DNA of 64,000 nucleotides from G965197715 sp965247615 (GCA_965247615.1 OZ252022.1:248001-312000), one strand, 5' to 3'; shown: positions 35,284 through 45,084, numbered from the stretch's first letter. Made by a program: numbers and translations. The notes: generated by a model from the sequence alone, not told the origin.

Positions 35284-35804
35284 AGACCCTGCCGGACTAC
35301 CTGGCCCACGGTCTGGACATCGTCTTTGTGGGTATAAACCCGTCCATCCCGTCGGCTCAACAGGGCCACTACTATGCCAACCCGCGTAATCGCTTCTGGC
35401 GCGCCTTCAACCTGGCTGGCCTGGCTCCGGAACCCCTTGGACCCGCCACCGACCACCGCGTCCTGGAGTTCGGCATTGGGTTCACGGACATTGTGAAGCG
35501 GCCCAGCGCCGGCGTGGCGGACCTGACTGCCCAGGATTTTCGTCAGGGCGAAGCCGTGCTTCAGCAGAAGCTGGCGAAGCATCAGCCCAGGGTTGTCTGC
35601 TTTCAGGGCGTCATGGTCTATGAGCGGTTCCTCCGGTACGCTGAGGGACTCAACGAGAAGGCGTCTCTCGGGCTGCAAAGCCGAGAGCGCGGGGGCTCGA
35701 GGCACTTCGTAGCGCCCAACCCCAGTCCCGCCAATGCCGCCGTATCCTTGGAGGCGTTGGCGGACTGGTACCGCCGGCTCAAGAGGCTCCGCGATGGCTC
35801 GTGA
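35280..35804 (+). CDS. mug: G/U mismatch-specific uracil-DNA glycosylase (Mug/TDG family)
   Basis: Mug removes uracil or ethenocytosine from mismatched pairs. The 174-aa protein has the first catalytic segment GINPSIPSAQQGHYYANPRN followed by RFW, in which the Asn of GINP activates water, and the second segment NPSPANAAVSLE. Length is normal. It overlaps the upstream amidohydrolase by 4 nt and thpR by 11 nt. Confidence 0.92.
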   Translation: MKTLPDYLAHGLDIVFVGINPSIPSAQQGHYYANPRNRFWRAFNLAGLAPEPLGPATDHRVLEFGIGFTDIVKRPSAGVADLTAQDFRQGEAVLQQKLAKHQPRVVCFQGVMVYERFLRYAEGLNEKASLGLQSRERGGSRHFVAPNPSPANAAVSLEALADWYRRLKRLRDGS

Positions 35805-36408
35805 GCGCCCTGAGGAAGCTGTGCGGGCATTCATCGCTGTGGAGCTTTCCAGCGACGCCAGGCGGGTCCTCGGTCGGCTCGTCGAGTCGCTGCGCGGGCA
35901 GGACCTGCAGTGTCTCCGCCTCGTGAACCCCGATGGGATACACCTAACCCTCAAGTTCTTGGGTCAGGTACCGGTCGCCCGGCTGCATGCCGTAACTGCG
36001 GCCATGGACCGCGCGGCCGCCGGCGCCGCTCCCTTTGAGATAGAGCTGCGGGGCCTCGGCGGCTTCCCCAACCTGGAGGCGCCCAGGGTCCTCTGGGTCG
36101 GCATGGGCGGCAACCCTGCGCCTCTCGCGGAGCTCGCCGGGACCATCGATGGCGAGCTGGCACGTCTGGGATTCCCGGCGGAGTCCCGTCCCTTCGCGCC
36201 GCACCTGACCCTTGCGCGGGTCCGCGAGGGCACGCCGCATCACCAACGGAGCCGCGCCGGTGATGCGCTCCGGCAATTTGCAGGTCAGGAGCGGGCCCAT
36301 CTGCCGGCGACGGGCATCAGCCTGATGCGCAGCGTGCTTCGTCCCGAAGGCGCGCGCTACACCCTGCTCCATCACGCCGCCCTTGGCGCCAGTTCCGCGA
36401 AGGGCTGA
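35794..36408 (+). CDS. thpR: RNA 2',3'-cyclic phosphodiesterase
   Basis: ThpR (2H phosphoesterase family) hydrolyses 2',3'-cyclic phosphates on RNA. The 204-aa protein shows both catalytic HxTx motifs, HLTLKFLG and HLTLARVRE, and begins AVRAFIAVELSSDARRVL, as the family does. ATG 35794 lies inside the end of mug. A strong hairpin follows at 36419-36452. Confidence 0.92.
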   Translation: MARERPEEAVRAFIAVELSSDARRVLGRLVESLRGQDLQCLRLVNPDGIHLTLKFLGQVPVARLHAVTAAMDRAAAGAAPFEIELRGLGGFPNLEAPRVLWVGMGGNPAPLAELAGTIDGELARLGFPAESRPFAPHLTLARVREGTPHHQRSRAGDALRQFAGQERAHLPATGISLMRSVLRPEGARYTLLHHAALGASSAKG

Positions 36409-36418
36409 GTCGTCGTTC

Positions 36419-36452
36419 GCCTGCTCCCGTACGGGACCACGCGGGAGCAGGC
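36419..36452. terminator. Bidirectional hairpin between thpR and a convergent amidohydrolase
   Basis: GCCTGCTCCCG (36419-36429) pairs with CGGGAGCAGGC (36442-36452) over 11 bp with a 12-nt loop. It sits between two convergent genes, with only a weak pyrimidine tract (TCTCTCCGTCC) on the plus strand. Confidence 0.65.
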
Positions 36453-36470
36453 TCTCTCCGTCCGGCGGTC

Positions 36471-37709
36471 CTATCTGACGGCGGGCGCGGCCTCTGCCCC
36501 GCGTTCGGCAGCCGCGGCGTCCGCCTTCCGGAAGTCTTCCTCGGTGAAGCCGTAGAGCTTCGCTCCCCCGTAGAGGATCTGCGCCGCCATCTCCCTGGGC
36601 ACATTTCCCAGCAGGTTGCTGGAGACATTGGGGAAGTTGGAGTCGAAGTGGGGATAGTCCGTGGAGATGCACATCCGGTCGGCGCCGATGAGCCGGGCGG
36701 TGAACTCGATCTCCGGCTCGCTGCCCTCGACGGCGGCCCAGCAGTTTCGCTGGAAGTACTCCTTGGGCGTCAGCGTCAGGTACGGCGCGTGGGAGTCGCG
36801 GTAGTTGGCATAGTCCCACTCGATGCGGCTCAGCAGACCGGGCGCCCACGAGTTCTGGGCCTCCAGGAAGCCGACGCGCAGCTTCGGATGGAACTCGTAC
36901 ACGCCGCCAATGATCTGTGCGATGAGGGACTGCTGCATCTCAATCCAGTGGCTGGCGACGTGGCGGTAGAAGCGATTCTCGCCATACAGCGTGTTCATGT
37001 GGGAGTACCACGCCCCCGTGCCCTCGTGAAAGCCCCACGTGACGTCCAGGTCCTCATGCATGGTGTAGAGGGGGTCCCAGTAGTTGGAGTGCCAGAAGTG
37101 TCCGTTGACCAGGTTCGGGCGAATGAAAGACCCCACGGCGCCCAGCTCTCGAACGCACCGGAGGAGCTCCTGGCACGCCAGGTTCACGTCGTGCATGGGC
37201 AGCATGGCGGCGAACTTCAGCTGGTCCGGGCTGCGCTGGCAGAACTCGTGGATCCAGTTGTTGTAGGCCTCGCAGAGGGCCAGAGAGAGCAGGGGGTCCA
37301 TGTCGTCCCGCGCCAGCAGGGCCAGGCCGCCGGTGGGGAAGAGGACCGCGATGTCGACCCCCTCCATCTCCAGGGCCATGACCTGCGCTTCGGAGTCATA
37401 GTCACGCTCAATGGCGAAGCCCAAGCGTCCGGTGGCGGCGGAGCGGGACGCCGATAGCTGGCCCGTGGCGCTGCCCAGAATGGGCGCGCCGGGGGCTCCG
37501 GCGCTGGAGCGCTTCCGGTACTGCTGGAGGTCTACGTCCATGGACGTGGGAAGCCCATCGATGATCCAGCCGCCGCGGCGCAGCTTGCCATTGGCGCTTA
37601 CCACGGTGGTGACCCTGGACTTGAAGGCAGGGTCCAGATACCTCTCAAAGAGGTCTCCCGGCTCCTGAATGTGCATGTCGCAATCGACGAATCTGAGTCC
37701 GTCTTTCAT
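36471..37709 (-). CDS. Amidohydrolase family protein (ACMSD-like)
   Basis: The 412-aa TIM-barrel protein begins FVDCDMHIQEPGDLFERYL, the variant DxH metal site. It continues with FHEGTGAWY, a barrel His region, and DRMCISTDYPHFDSNFP, the C-terminal Asp metal ligand followed by a helix. It resembles a group of amidohydrolases that are abundant in marine SAR202 genomes and presumed to degrade ring compounds. The substrate is unknown. It is unlike the shorter amidohydrolase at 34405. Confidence 0.85.
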   Translation of the reverse strand: MKDGLRFVDCDMHIQEPGDLFERYLDPAFKSRVTTVVSANGKLRRGGWIIDGLPTSMDVDLQQYRKRSSAGAPGAPILGSATGQLSASRSAATGRLGFAIERDYDSEAQVMALEMEGVDIAVLFPTGGLALLARDDMDPLLSLALCEAYNNWIHEFCQRSPDQLKFAAMLPMHDVNLACQELLRCVRELGAVGSFIRPNLVNGHFWHSNYWDPLYTMHEDLDVTWGFHEGTGAWYSHMNTLYGENRFYRHVASHWIEMQQSLIAQIIGGVYEFHPKLRVGFLEAQNSWAPGLLSRIEWDYANYRDSHAPYLTLTPKEYFQRNCWAAVEGSEPEIEFTARLIGADRMCISTDYPHFDSNFPNVSSNLLGNVPREMAAQILYGGAKLYGFTEEDFRKADAAAAERGAEAAPAVR

Positions 37710-37898
37710 AGCGCCCTCCCCTGGATTCCGCCAAGCTGCTGACGGAGCCGATTGTGGAAGCGTCCCCCGACGCTGTCAAGGGAGCGTGGCCGAGGGAACG
37801 CCGAGCTACATACGAACTCGCCCGCGCGTTGCTTGTCGGGGGGGATAGGCTTGTGATATCATTCGCAAATAAGGAAATTGGCTTGGGAGGAGGCTTCA

Positions 37899-38111
37899 GT
37901 GGGTACGGAGGCACTTATCGATTGTCGCCAGTGCGGCACCGGCAACCTGGTCCCCCTTTCTGACTTTGGAAGTCAGGGGGCGCCCATTCACTACAAAGCC
38001 TGGGTCTGCACGAATCCGGGTTGTGGATTCAACATCAAGATCCGTAACGGGGACGTCTACTGCAACGAGCCCATCAACGACGGGACGAACCACATGGCCC
38101 GGGCACGATAG
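37899..38111 (+). CDS. Small zinc-ribbon-like hypothetical protein
   Basis: This 70-aa protein from GTG 37899 with a GGGAGGAGG site has a four-cysteine zinc-ribbon pattern: CRQCGTGN near the N-terminus and VCTNPGCGFNIKIRNGDVYC. Family not identified. It stands alone between the amidohydrolase and the sortase. Confidence 0.7.
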   Translation: MGTEALIDCRQCGTGNLVPLSDFGSQGAPIHYKAWVCTNPGCGFNIKIRNGDVYCNEPINDGTNHMARAR

Positions 38112-38202
38112 ACCAGAGTGCCACCAAGGCATTGAGGCCGTGCGTTGCAGCGCGTAGTTCCTTGGGTACACTCTTCCGTTCCCCTCGTTCACTAGGAGTG
38201 AG

Positions 38203-39075
38203 ATGGGTGAGGTGTCTCCCCAGTCAGAGAGGGAGATGGCAGATCACCGGGCGCGTGTGCTTACTCGTGAGGGGCGCTGGCGGCTGGTTGGCTCGGTCGC
38301 CCTGGCGCTTGGCGCCCTGCTCCTCGTCGTAAACGGTGTTTACTTCGGGTATGCTGCCTACGCCCGCAATCAGGTGGGGGACATATCCGTACGGGTGCCG
38401 GAGCCCCAAGCAACTGCCGTGGCGCCTCAGGCGCCGTCCGTTTCCGGCCAGGCGACCCCCATGGCGGACCAAGGCCGTGGCGCGGGCGCTATTGTCCCCA
38501 TGATGCTCCCTGCCTATGAGGATGCTGATGCCCTGGAAAGGGCGCCAGAGCAGTTCCCCAAGCCCGAGGGATTTCGTCCCGTAACGCCGGAAGACCTCTT
38601 AGTGCACAGGACTTTGCCCCCGTCCCACCTCAGCATTCCCGCCCTCGAGCTGGAATCGGACGTTCGCGGGCTGCGCATCCTGGACCTGGGCGACGCCCGG
38701 ACCTACGAGACCCCCGACAACGTAGTGGGCCATATCCCAGAGAGCGCCAACCCCGGCGGGAGGGGCAACGTCTGGCTCTTCGGCCACCTGGAGAGCCCCA
38801 TTCGCGGCGAAGGCTCCATCTTCCGCAGACTGCCCGAGGTCTACGACCTGCTGACAGAAGGTCACGACGTCTACGTCGTCGTGGACACCGGCGATGGTGG
38901 ATTCCTGTATATGGTGGAGAGCTTCCGAAAGATCCACGGCGACGATCTTGAGCTCTACAAGGCCGAGGACTCCGTGGTGACCCTGGTCACCTGCTGGCCC
39001 CGCTTTGTCTATGACGAGCGCATTCTGGTCACGGCGGAGCTGGTGGGGATAGCGGAGGACGGCCCGGCTGCCTGA
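38203..39075 (+). CDS. Class D/E-like sortase
   Basis: Sortases link surface proteins to the cell envelope by transpeptidation at a sorting signal. The 290-aa protein has an N-terminal transmembrane segment (about 28-50), a Pro/Ala-rich linker, and the catalytic triad residues His195 in LFGHLESP, Cys264 in VTLVTCWP and Arg273 in DERILVTAE. Class D/E is suggested by the TLVTC motif. No LPxTG-like substrate or pilin gene is visible in this window. Terminated by the hairpin at 39103-39135. Confidence 0.9.
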   Translation: MGEVSPQSEREMADHRARVLTREGRWRLVGSVALALGALLLVVNGVYFGYAAYARNQVGDISVRVPEPQATAVAPQAPSVSGQATPMADQGRGAGAIVPMMLPAYEDADALERAPEQFPKPEGFRPVTPEDLLVHRTLPPSHLSIPALELESDVRGLRILDLGDARTYETPDNVVGHIPESANPGGRGNVWLFGHLESPIRGEGSIFRRLPEVYDLLTEGHDVYVVVDTGDGGFLYMVESFRKIHGDDLELYKAEDSVVTLVTCWPRFVYDERILVTAELVGIAEDGPAA

Positions 39076-39102
39076 AACGCGCCGCGCGCCTTGCAGCCAA
39101 CA

Positions 39103-39135
39103 AAAAGGGAGGGGGGCTGAACCCCCCTCCCTTTT
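39103..39135. terminator. Strong bidirectional terminator
   Basis: AAAAGGGAGGGGGG (39103-39116) and CCCCCCTCCCTTTT (39122-39135) form a perfect 14-bp stem with a CTGAA loop. A-rich and T-rich flanks serve both strands, between sortase and the convergent bicupin gene. Confidence 0.9.
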
Positions 39136-39155
39136 CCGTCATCTGTCGCCGTTGT

Positions 39156-40295
39156 CTACCGGGCGATCCCGTGCTTCTCCTTGAGGTACTCCCGCATGAT
39201 GGACGTCTGTCCGGTCTTGCGGCACTCCTCCTCGAAGAGGCCCAAGACGCGCGGGTCTTCGTCCTCGTACTCCACCTGGATGCCGCCCTCCTTGATGGAG
39301 ACATCCGCCTTGGGGGCGCCCCTGCGGCTGTCCAGCACCGGGTACCTGGAACCGCCGGAGTAGAGGGCAAGGTAGCGGGACGGCCTGTCCGCGGTATTGA
39401 AGTGCTGATGATAGGTCGGCCCGTCCGGCGGAGCGAACAGGGTCCCGAACTTCCAGTCCACCCGCACGGAGTTGGTCGGATCCTGGTCCTCCAGCCACAG
39501 CAGGCTGTAGCCGTGTCCACCGGCGCACCAGATGTGCGCGCCGGCATTGTGCCGGTGACCCTTCTTGTAGGTGCCCTGCGGAAACTCGGAGATGTGGCCC
39601 TGGACGGTGCTGCCGGCAATGATGAAGGTCACGTTGTTGCCGCCCGCGCCGCGCTCGTGCCACATGGGCAGGGCAAAGTTGTACAGGTCGGGCACAAAGT
39701 TGGTCTCCCACTGGTGGCGGCCCGGCTGCACCGGGAGGAACTCGCCCTCGCCCCGGTAGAACCGCTCTTCCTTCGCCCGATCGTCAAACGCGAAGTCGTT
39801 GTTGTAGATGAAGTCGGTGTTGTGGGTCAGGTTCAGGTAGATGGGCAGGTTGGTGATGGCGGCGAAGCGGGCCGGCTCTGTGCCGGACCCGTTGAAGTGC
39901 TGGTGCTTGGCGTTCAGGGGGATGCCAAAGAGAGCGCCGGCCGCCCACTCGAACGTCTGCTTCGAACCGCCGGGCAGCTCGATGGTCGTCGCGCCGCGCC
40001 CGGCAACCACGTGGATGAGCTCGTCGTGCATGTGGCGTTCGGGGTTCAGCTGCCCTCCGGGTGGGATCTCGGCGACGTAGGTGTTGCAGATGTCGCCCCG
40101 GCCCACCAGGTTCACGTAAGCGCCGGTGCCTCCCATCCGCGCCCAGGGCTCCAATTCCAGCGTGAGGCAGTCCACGCTGTACTCGTTGTAGATGGGAACG
40201 CCTTCCGTCTTGATGAAATCCATGTACGGGTCGAGCTGATAGTATGACTCCAGCGGCTTCTCGGTCGCATTCGCAGTCCCTGGTGCGGTGGCCAT
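39156..40295 (-). CDS. Bicupin domain protein
   Basis: The 379-aa protein has two cupin domains. The first carries the metal motif HMHDELIHVVAGRGATTIEL (about 90-115), the second GHRHNAGAHIWCAGGHGYSL. It resembles bicupins such as gentisate/hydroxynaphthoate dioxygenase-like or mannose-isomerase-like proteins; which metal and reaction is not clear. It sits in an area of Rieske, amidohydrolase and MFS genes, suggesting degradation of organic acids. It ends opposite the sortase terminator. Confidence 0.85.
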   Translation of the reverse strand: MATAPGTANATEKPLESYYQLDPYMDFIKTEGVPIYNEYSVDCLTLELEPWARMGGTGAYVNLVGRGDICNTYVAEIPPGGQLNPERHMHDELIHVVAGRGATTIELPGGSKQTFEWAAGALFGIPLNAKHQHFNGSGTEPARFAAITNLPIYLNLTHNTDFIYNNDFAFDDRAKEERFYRGEGEFLPVQPGRHQWETNFVPDLYNFALPMWHERGAGGNNVTFIIAGSTVQGHISEFPQGTYKKGHRHNAGAHIWCAGGHGYSLLWLEDQDPTNSVRVDWKFGTLFAPPDGPTYHQHFNTADRPSRYLALYSGGSRYPVLDSRRGAPKADVSIKEGGIQVEYEDEDPRVLGLFEEECRKTGQTSIMREYLKEKHGIAR

Positions 40296-40389
40296 ATAGT
40301 CTCCTCCTTCATATTGCTGCGCCTGTGTTAAATCGGCGAACCACAGGACATCTTATGGAGTCCCAACGGGTCTGTCAAGCCGATATTGT

Positions 40390-41837
40390 TGTCATTGTTC
40401 AATGATTTGGTCAGTGGGTAACTGGTCAATGAAAATGTCAGTCTATGAAAGGACTGACGTTGACTACCAGAGAGCAAGCCCGGATACAGGTGTTGAACGG
40501 TGTGATCGAGCGGAAGGTGTTGATGGCTGAGGCGGCCGAACTGATGAGGGTGAGCGAGCGCCACGCGTGGCGACTGCTGGCGGCGTATCGAAAGGAGGGA
40601 GCTGCCGGGGTGGCTCACGGAAACAGGGGCAGACGGCCGTCGACCGCCACAAGCCCGGAGACGCAGGAACAGGTGACGGCGCTAGCCAAGGGCCGCTACG
40701 CCGGCTTCAACCACTCGCATCTGACCGAGCTGTTGGCCGAGCGGGAGGGCGTCGATCTGTCCCGCTCCACCGTCCGGCGGGTGCTGCTGGCGGGCGGTGT
40801 TCGGAGTCCCCGCCGCCGCCGAGCGCGCAAGCGCTATCTGCGCAGGGAGCGCTACCCCCAGGAGGGGATGCTGCTGCAGATCGACGGGAGCAGGCACGAC
40901 TGGTTGGAGGGTCGGGGACCCCGCCTGACGCTCATCGGGGCCGTGGACGACGCCACGGGGACGGTCCCCTTCGCCCTATTCAGAGAACAGGAGGACGCCC
41001 ACGGCTACTTGCTCATGCTCAAGGAGATCATCGACCGCCGCGGCGTGCCGATGGCCCTCTATAGCGATCGGCATAGCATCTTCCAGCGCTCGCCCCGGGA
41101 GTCGGAGAGCCGGGACGAGCAGCTTCGGGGCCGGCGCGAGCCCACGCAGTTCGCCCGGGCGCTCGAGGAGTTGGGCATCGAGCTCATCATGGCCCATACA
41201 CCCCAGGCGAAGGGTCGCGTGGAGCGCGCGTGGGACACCTTCCAGGACCGCCTGGTCTCGGAGATGCGCCTCGCGGGCGCGGCGACCATCGAGGAGGCCA
41301 ACCGGATGCTCGGGGACTTCCTGCCGCGATACGATCGGCAGTTCGGCGTGGCGCCGGCCCAGCGGGAACCGGCCTATCGCCCACTGCCGCCGGGCGTCTC
41401 CCTTGATGCGGTCCTGTGCTTCAAGTACCTACGCACCGTGGCCAACGACCACACCATCCACTTCAACGGCGCCGCGCTGCAGGCGCTCCCCGATGGGCGC
41501 AGGACCAGCTACGCTCGGACCCGCGTCGAAGTCCAAGAGCGGCTGGACGGCAGCATCGTGGTCGTCCACCAGGGCAGGACCGTGGCCACAGCGCCGGCCC
41601 CCGCCGGGCCCGTCGCGCTCAGGGCCCGCACCGGCCGCCGCTCCAACGGTCAGCTGCCAGCCGACTCGCCAGCCCGACCTGCCCGTGACGGTCACCGCGC
41701 ACCGGCAACTGCTCCCCGTCCCCCGGCGAAGACCACGGCCCGCATCCCCACCAAGCCAGCGCCCAACCACCCCTGGAGGAGAGCGCTACTGACATAATCA
41801 TTGAACAACAACCCTGACGAATCACTGGACAACGACA
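40390..41837. mobile_element. ISNCY-type insertion sequence (copy 1)
   Basis: Inverted termini: left 40390-40414 (TGTCATTGTTCAATGATT followed by TGGTCAG) and the complement of 41813-41837 (TGTCGTTGTCCAGTGATT and CGTCAG), matching at about 20 of 25 positions. Internal TCAATGAxxATGTCAG-like motifs repeat at both ends. A 5-bp GCCGA occurs near both outer edges but not in register, so I do not claim a target duplication. The single gene is the transposase at 40445-41797. Confidence 0.75.
40445..41797 (+). CDS. ISNCY family transposase
   Basis: The 450-aa transposase has an N-terminal helix-turn-helix (VLMAEAAELMRVSERHAWRL), an HTH linker with HGNRGRRPS, then the DDE/rve core: LLQIDGSRHDWLEGRGPRLT, GAVDDATGTVPFALF, LYSDRHSIF, and HTPQAKGRVERAWDTFQDRL, which carries the Glu region. 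The C-terminal tail is Pro/Ala/Arg-rich. It is homologous to the element at 61616 but lacks its extra helix-turn-helix. The frame is intact, so the element may be active. Confidence 0.9.
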   Translation: MKGLTLTTREQARIQVLNGVIERKVLMAEAAELMRVSERHAWRLLAAYRKEGAAGVAHGNRGRRPSTATSPETQEQVTALAKGRYAGFNHSHLTELLAEREGVDLSRSTVRRVLLAGGVRSPRRRRARKRYLRRERYPQEGMLLQIDGSRHDWLEGRGPRLTLIGAVDDATGTVPFALFREQEDAHGYLLMLKEIIDRRGVPMALYSDRHSIFQRSPRESESRDEQLRGRREPTQFARALEELGIELIMAHTPQAKGRVERAWDTFQDRLVSEMRLAGAATIEEANRMLGDFLPRYDRQFGVAPAQREPAYRPLPPGVSLDAVLCFKYLRTVANDHTIHFNGAALQALPDGRRTSYARTRVEVQERLDGSIVVVHQGRTVATAPAPAGPVALRARTGRRSNGQLPADSPARPARDGHRAPATAPRPPAKTTARIPTKPAPNHPWRRALLT

Positions 41838-41876
41838 GCCGAGCCTCCCCGCAATGTGTGAGGAGAGCGCGGGCGG

Positions 41877-43215
41877 CTACGGGGCCAGGCTTGGTCCTAC
41901 GTCGGGACCGCTGTGGGTCTTCTGGGCGCCCAGGACGAGCATGACGCCGGAGGCGAGGAGCGCTGATACGGCGCACGCAGCGAAGGCAGGGAAGTAGCTG
42001 CCGGTCCTGTCGAAGATGAACCCGCTTATCACGGGCCCCCCCACGAGACCGAACATCTGCACGCCGTCCATGCTCCCGGATATGGACCCGTATGCCCTAC
42101 GGCCAAAGTACTCCCCGCGAATGGCGTACATGAGCGGCACCCCGCCGCCCCATCCCACGGCGTAGAAGAGCACAAAGAAGACGATGTGCCACCAGGCGCT
42201 CACGTAGGCGAGGACCAGGCTGCCCAGACCCACCAGGCCCATGGTGACCGCCGCCACGTAGCGCTTCTCGACATGGTCCGCCAGCCACCCGAACCCCAAC
42301 CGCCCCACGACGCTGGTCGTGGCCGACAGCCCCAGGATCGTCGCCGCGACCTCGGGGGCGGTGCCGGCGCCGATGAGGTACGGCACCATGTGGACGCCCA
42401 CGGCGCCGACGGCGAACTGCCGGAGGCCGAAGGCCAGGGCCAGCGACCAGAACACACGGGTGCGCAGCGCCTGCCTCAGGGTGTAGGTTGCCTCCGCCCG
42501 TGCCCGCACATGTGACTGTATGCGGCGCCGCCTGGCGCTCGGCCGCGAGCTCCGTGCGGCCATCGGGCCGCAGGCCGTACTCCTCCGGCCTTCGACGGAG
42601 CACGGTGGCGATTGGCAGCCCCACGCACCAGACGACGACCCCCACGATGGCCGCAGCATTCCGCCAGCCCAGGCGCGCGATGAGCCACCCCAACCCCGGG
42701 ACGAAGACGCCGCCCAGTCCCGTGCCGGAGCTCATCAACCCCAGGGCTATGCCCCGCTTCTGCACGAACCAGTTGTTCGTGACCACCAGGGTCGGCACAC
42801 GGATGCCTACGGACACACCCAGAGAGACCACCAGCACAAAGACCAGATAGAAACCCAGAAAGGTATCGACCCGGCTCAGGAGGAGGTACCCCACCCCGGT
42901 GACCCCAACACCGATGACCATCATGCGCCGGGGCCCGAACCTGTCGGATAGGTAGCCTCCAACCGGCCCCAGCAGCCCCCCCTCCACCTGGGAGACCGAG
43001 TAGGCGCTGGCCAGCGCAGCCCTGCCGATGGAGAACTCCCGGGCCAGTGGGAGGAAGAAGAGACCGAACCCCTGCCAGTACACCGACCCGGCCAGGGCCA
43101 GCGCGCCCATGGAGGCGACAACGATCCACCAACCGTAGTACATGCCTGCCAAACGCTGTCGCAAAGAGTGATGTACCTCGTTCCTATCTGAGAATGCGTA
43201 GCGCTGCATGGTCAA
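41877..43215 (-). pseudogene. MFS transporter, frameshifted in the central loop
   Basis: The N-terminal part (from ATG 43215) reads MYYGWWIVVASMGALALAGS, GGLLGPVGGYLSDRFGPRRM and six membrane segments up to about 42510. The second half continues in another frame from about 42500 (EATYTLRQALRTRVFWSLAL to the end at 41877) with six more segments. Removing one base between about 42505 and 42520, or an equivalent change, joins them into about 440 aa. The break lies in the cytoplasmic loop. This is a major facilitator, possibly for a monocarboxylate; the substrate is unknown. A real mutation and an assembly error are both possible. Confidence 0.75.
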
Positions 43216-43377
43216 GTATACCTACAGGAGGGGCGCACAATCTGGTGACGAACAGGATACGCGGCGCGGGCGCCCAGTGGTCTATACTGGCGCCAGAGTG
43301 CAGGCGCGGCGAACGGAGAGCCGGGCGCCATCGACAGCCTTGCCGCCTGCTGCTACCATCAGGAGCCAGGGACCAGC

Positions 43378-43596
43378 ATGACCGTAGCCCAAGAGCACCC
43401 ACCCCAGCGCGTGAGCCTCTCCTTCGGGTTCTTGGCGTTCCTGGGCGTCCTGGCGTTGCCGTTCCTTGTAGCCATTGGGGTGTACGCGGGAGCCTGGATT
43501 GTATCCGGCGACGTATACGCCGCTCAGGCATCGCCGGGAACCGTGGGCGCGGCAGACTGGCAGCATGCGCTGGTGGGCATCTGCCCCCTGCACTGA
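43378..43596 (+). CDS. Small single-pass membrane protein
   Basis: This 72-aa protein from ATG 43378 has one hydrophobic segment (VSLSFGFLAFLGVLALPFLV followed by AIGVYAGAWIV) and a short tail ending ICPLH. No family recognised. It precedes the Rieske oxygenase by 33 nt on the same strand. The AGGAG site is somewhat distant. It may be a coupled accessory or a spurious frame. Confidence 0.4.
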   Translation: MTVAQEHPPQRVSLSFGFLAFLGVLALPFLVAIGVYAGAWIVSGDVYAAQASPGTVGAADWQHALVGICPLH

Positions 43597-43629
43597 ATGA
43601 CAGAGCCGCGGATGTGGAGGGACTGAGAC

Positions 43630-44961
43630 ATGCTTACCCAAGAAGAGACTGATTTCCTCTGCCGTGTTGGCCCGGGCACACCCATGGGGGACCTGATGCG
43701 GCAGTACTGGCTGCCGGTGACCTACTCATGGGAGCTTGAACCCAACGGCCAGCCCCAACGCGTCCGTGTTCTCGGGGAAGACCTCCTCGCTTGGCGCGAC
43801 ACAAACGGCACGCCAGCATTCACCGAGCAACGCTGCGTCCATCGCGGCGCCAGCCTCTACTTTGGACGCAACGAGGAGTGCGGGCTGCGGTGCGCCTACC
43901 ATGGGTGGAAGTACGACGCCGACGGCAATTGCATCGACATGCCCAACGAGCCGCCCGAGAGCAACTTCAAGAGCAAGGTCAGGCTCACGGCCTACAAGGG
44001 CGCGGACTTCGGCGGCGTCACCTGGATATACATGGGAGAACAGCAGAAGGACCCCCCGGGCGTCCCCCAGTTCGAGTGGGGCCAGGTGTCCGAAGAGAAC
44101 CGGCGCCACTATCGCAAGGCGGTGTACCAGTGCAACTGGATGCAGGCGCTGGAAGGTGAGATGGACACCACTCACGTCTACTTCCTGCACAGCCGGCTCT
44201 CCAGCGACCTTCCGTCCAAGTACGGCACCTGGCTCCCCGAGCGCTCGGCAGAGTTCCACATAGAGAACGCCGCCTTCGGTCTCACCTACGGCGGAGAGCG
44301 AAAGCGCGATGACGGCAACTCCTATTGGCGGACCTCCCACTTCCTCTTCCCCATATACGGCATGTTTCCCGCCACCGAGAGCCGTGTGCCCCTCTCCATC
44401 TACGTCCCCATCGACGACGAGCACACGCTGCACTTCGGCTTGGAGTGGCATCCGTCGGAGCCGATTCCGGGGTCCCGGTGGCCGGTGGGGAACCTCCCCG
44501 ATGAACCGGGTGCCCTGTCCGACGGCATGGGCCCAATGAAGCCGGAGCAGAAGGGGAAGTTCTTCGCCAACTGGTGGCCGGAGGTCTGCCCGGAAACAGA
44601 CTTCTACATGGACCTGGATGCCAAGAAGTCCAAGAGCATCACCGGCATGCCCGGAGTCCGTATTCAGGATGAGGCCATTGTGTGGAGCATGGGGCCCATT
44701 TTGGACCGGACGCGGGAGCACCTGGGCGCGGCCGATGCAACCATCATTCGGGTGCGCCGCCGCCTCATGGACGCGGCTAGGGCGCTCCGGGAGGATGGCA
44801 CGCCGCCGCCCGGAGCAGAACAGCCGGAACTCTACAAGGTCCGCTCGTGCCAGGCCGTTCTCCCGCCTGACTCCAACTGGCTCGAGGCCCTGGGCGACTG
44901 GCACTACGCCCGCAGCACCAGCTATCCCGACACCCTGGTCAGAGGGTCCGTGGACCGGTGA
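43630..44961 (+). CDS. Rieske [2Fe-2S] non-haem iron oxygenase, alpha subunit
   Basis: An aromatic-ring-hydroxylating or demethylating oxygenase of the phthalate 4,5-dioxygenase / vanillate demethylase type, 443 aa. The Rieske centre is Cys69, His71 (CVHRGA) and Cys88, His91 (CAYHGWKY). The mononuclear-iron ligands are in GEMDTTHVYFLHSRL (His182, His187). No reductase or ferredoxin gene is adjacent. An MFS transporter follows on the same strand, suggesting uptake and oxidation of an aromatic or heterocyclic acid. Inference. Confidence 0.92.
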   Translation: MLTQEETDFLCRVGPGTPMGDLMRQYWLPVTYSWELEPNGQPQRVRVLGEDLLAWRDTNGTPAFTEQRCVHRGASLYFGRNEECGLRCAYHGWKYDADGNCIDMPNEPPESNFKSKVRLTAYKGADFGGVTWIYMGEQQKDPPGVPQFEWGQVSEENRRHYRKAVYQCNWMQALEGEMDTTHVYFLHSRLSSDLPSKYGTWLPERSAEFHIENAAFGLTYGGERKRDDGNSYWRTSHFLFPIYGMFPATESRVPLSIYVPIDDEHTLHFGLEWHPSEPIPGSRWPVGNLPDEPGALSDGMGPMKPEQKGKFFANWWPEVCPETDFYMDLDAKKSKSITGMPGVRIQDEAIVWSMGPILDRTREHLGAADATIIRVRRRLMDAARALREDGTPPPGAEQPELYKVRSCQAVLPPDSNWLEALGDWHYARSTSYPDTLVRGSVDR

Positions 44962-45084
44962 CCCGACGAACTTGAGCCGTCGCCTGGACCTCCCTGGAGT
45001 TGACGGACGCGGGTTGAGCAAGCCGTCCCTCCGGGTTGTCTCCCGCCGTATGGTCAGGCAGCTCACTCCGGAGGTCCCGCGCAA

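Noticed and set aside
40379..41842. GCCGA as a target-site duplication of ISNCY copy 1
   Set aside because: The left copy is 6 bp outside the inferred terminus while the right copy is adjacent, so it is probably chance.
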